Below, in pieces: positions 22,426 through 23,400 of a stretch of DNA of 23,400 nt. This DNA is from a virus, in IMG/VR virus record IMGVR_UViG_3300047443_000049, positions 1 to 23,400 of that record; one strand, 5' to 3'. The notes below the pieces were generated by a model. It was not told the DNA's origin. It did no database searches and saw only the letters and a program-made list of their open reading frames with translations. Made by a program: the position numbers and the translations under genes. Numbering within the stretch: the stretch's first letter is position 1; every line of letters begins with the position of its first letter.

Positions 22426-22680
22426 ATGTCCCTCAACCTCCCCAGCTCTGACACCGTCGTGAAGACCGCTGCCACCTACGCCAGAGACCTCGCCGAGCGC
22501 GTCGTCAGCACCTTCCTCCAGGCGTTCATCAGCGGCCTGGTCCTCACCGCCCCGTTCGACCTGCACATGTGGCAGGCCGCCTCCCTCGGCGGAGCGTCCG
22601 CTGTCCTATCGCTCGCCAAGGGCCTCGTCGCCCGCTGGCGGTCGGTCACCAACAGCGCGTCTCTGGCCAAGAACGTCTGA
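22426..22680 (+). CDS. Holin (r1t-like)
   Basis: This 84-residue membrane protein forms lesions that let the endolysin reach the wall. Residues 29-44 (STFLQAFISGLVLTAP) and 49-68 (WQAASLGGASAVLSLAKGLV) are membrane spans. The N-terminus is polar and the C-terminus is short and basic (ARWRSVTNSASLAKNV), as in the r1t holin family. The ribosome site is weak: only CGGAT at about 22415-22419 is seen, unlike the GGAGG sites of neighbours. The stop overlaps the next ATG (TGATG). Confidence 0.88.
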   Translation: MSLNLPSSDTVVKTAATYARDLAERVVSTFLQAFISGLVLTAPFDLHMWQAASLGGASAVLSLAKGLVARWRSVTNSASLAKNV

Positions 22681-23018
22681 TGAGCGAGGGCACTACCGGC
22701 ATATGGGCCGTCGACGCGCTCGTGGTCTGGTCGATCGCCGCCGCGGCCGTCGCCGGAGCCGGGGCGCTGCTGTGGCGGGTAACGCGCAGCGTCCGGCGGG
22801 TGGCGGCCCGGGTCGAGGACTTCATCGAGGACTGGACCGGGGCGCCGCCGCGCCCGGGGGTCCCTGCCCGTCAGGGCGTGATGGAACGGCTGGGCACCAT
22901 CGAGCAGCAGCTCTCCACCGTGGCGCACGAGGTCCGGCCCAACGGCGGCTCCAGCATGCGCGACGCGATCAACCGAGTAGACGAGCGGACAGCGCGGATC
23001 GCGCCCGACGACGAGTAG
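22680..23018 (+). CDS. One-span membrane protein (DUF2746-like), lysis cassette
   Basis: This is a 112-residue protein with one N-terminal membrane segment (about 10-32, VDALVVWSIAAAAVAGAGAL). A basic stop-transfer patch (RVTRSVRRVAARV), a Pro-rich turn and a charged helix with RLGTIEQQLSTVAHEVRPNG follow. The end, NGGSSMRDAINRVDERTARI, is shared by many actinophage membrane proteins next to holins. It may act as a second holin-like or regulatory component. It starts on the holin stop (TGATG) with no good ribosome site, so it is probably coupled. Confidence 0.8.
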   Translation: MSEGTTGIWAVDALVVWSIAAAAVAGAGALLWRVTRSVRRVAARVEDFIEDWTGAPPRPGVPARQGVMERLGTIEQQLSTVAHEVRPNGGSSMRDAINRVDERTARIAPDDE

Positions 23019-23030
23019 GAGGGCCCCGGG

Positions 23031-23400
23031 ATGACGCTGCCGACCCGCACGGTCACCGGCCTGTACCGCAACCTGGCCACCCAGCAGCTCGAAACGGGCA
23101 CGGTGGAGCTGGACCCGTACCCCGGGGTGTGGCACGACAACACCGGCCACGAAGTCCTCAAGGGCGGCACAGGCGCGGTCACCCTCGCCGTCGGCGCGTT
23201 CTCCGTGGCGCTGCCGACGACCGACGCGGCTGGCGTCAACCCGACCACGGGCAGGCTGTGGCGGCTGACGGAGACGATCGGCACCGAGCCGGTCCGTACG
23301 CGGTACTTCGCACTGCCGATCGGGGACGGCACACCGCTGGACGTGACGCAGCTCGTCGTCGCCCAGCCCGGAGCCCTCACCTACCTGCCCGTGGCAGGCT
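23031..23400 (+). CDS. Virion-like beta-rich protein, 3' end cut by window
   Basis: This open frame runs from ATG 23031 off the right edge (at least 123 residues), with AGGAGGG at 23017-23023. The N-terminal part is beta-rich (RTVTGLYRNLATQQLETGTV, GAVTLAVGAFSVALPTTDAA, GRLWRLTETIG, RYFALPIGDG), like the attachment domains at the start of phage tail fibre or minor tail proteins. No stop codon or catalytic motif is seen in the visible part. Location after the lysis genes is unusual for a tail gene, but fibre genes are placed there in some phages. The identity is tentative. Confidence 0.65.
   Translation, partial: MTLPTRTVTGLYRNLATQQLETGTVELDPYPGVWHDNTGHEVLKGGTGAVTLAVGAFSVALPTTDAAGVNPTTGRLWRLTETIGTEPVRTRYFALPIGDGTPLDVTQLVVAQPGALTYLPVAG

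Noticed and set aside
1-23400. tRNA, rRNA, insertion sequences, integrase or attachment site
   Set aside because: No cloverleaf, transposase motif, recombinase motif or terminal inverted repeat was recognised by reading both strands. A covariance-model scan was not possible here.

Overview
This window is most likely the late structural and lysis region of a siphovirus or prophage of a high-GC actinobacterium, most likely Streptomyces or a close relative. The evidence is very high GC at third codon positions, frequent GTG starts, strong GGAGG-type ribosome sites, and the families present: an SU10-type capsid, a SPP1-type portal, a Phage_min_cap2 protein and a DUF2637 membrane protein. No integrase, replication gene, tRNA, rRNA or CRISPR array is visible. 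Both ends are cut inside the element, and the last gene runs off the right edge.

Region 1 (about 1-3860) is accessory. It holds a zinc-ribbon protein, then a leftward HTH-like regulator facing it across a hairpin. A divergent control region follows, with two phased GGGTACCC palindromes. A rightward, translationally coupled four-gene membrane cassette comes next: a DUF2637 protein with a C-terminal winged-helix-like tail, a 50-residue two-span protein, a multi-span protein, and a membrane protein that again ends in a winged-helix-like tail. The cassette resembles the spread (Spd) modules of Streptomyces conjugative elements more than ordinary phage genes. Two micro-genes follow, each ending in a copy of the same 20-bp repeat.

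Region 2 (3993-12868) is DNA packaging and head: small and large terminase, portal, Phage_min_cap2 protein, scaffold, major capsid with an inserted beta domain, two small head proteins, head-tail adaptor, head closure, minor capsid/tail completion protein and tail terminator. Region 3 (12883-21072) is tail: tube, tail assembly chaperones made by a -1 frameshift, a 1087-residue tape measure, a 1079-residue modular minor tail protein with nested carbohydrate-binding-like modules, and a small beta-rich tail protein ending at a T-tract terminator. Region 4 (21137-23018) is lysis: an amidase endolysin with a cell-wall-binding domain, a conserved small protein of unknown function, an r1t-like holin and a one-span membrane protein. 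A virion-like beta protein starts at 23031.

The late genes are all rightward and mostly abut or overlap (TGATG, ATGA or GTGA junctions), so they are probably transcribed as one or two long units from the gap before the small terminase. The points most worth a second look are the Spd-like cassette with its palindromic operator, the nested domain insertion in the large tail protein, the inserted domain in the capsid protein, and the small protein coupled between endolysin and holin.
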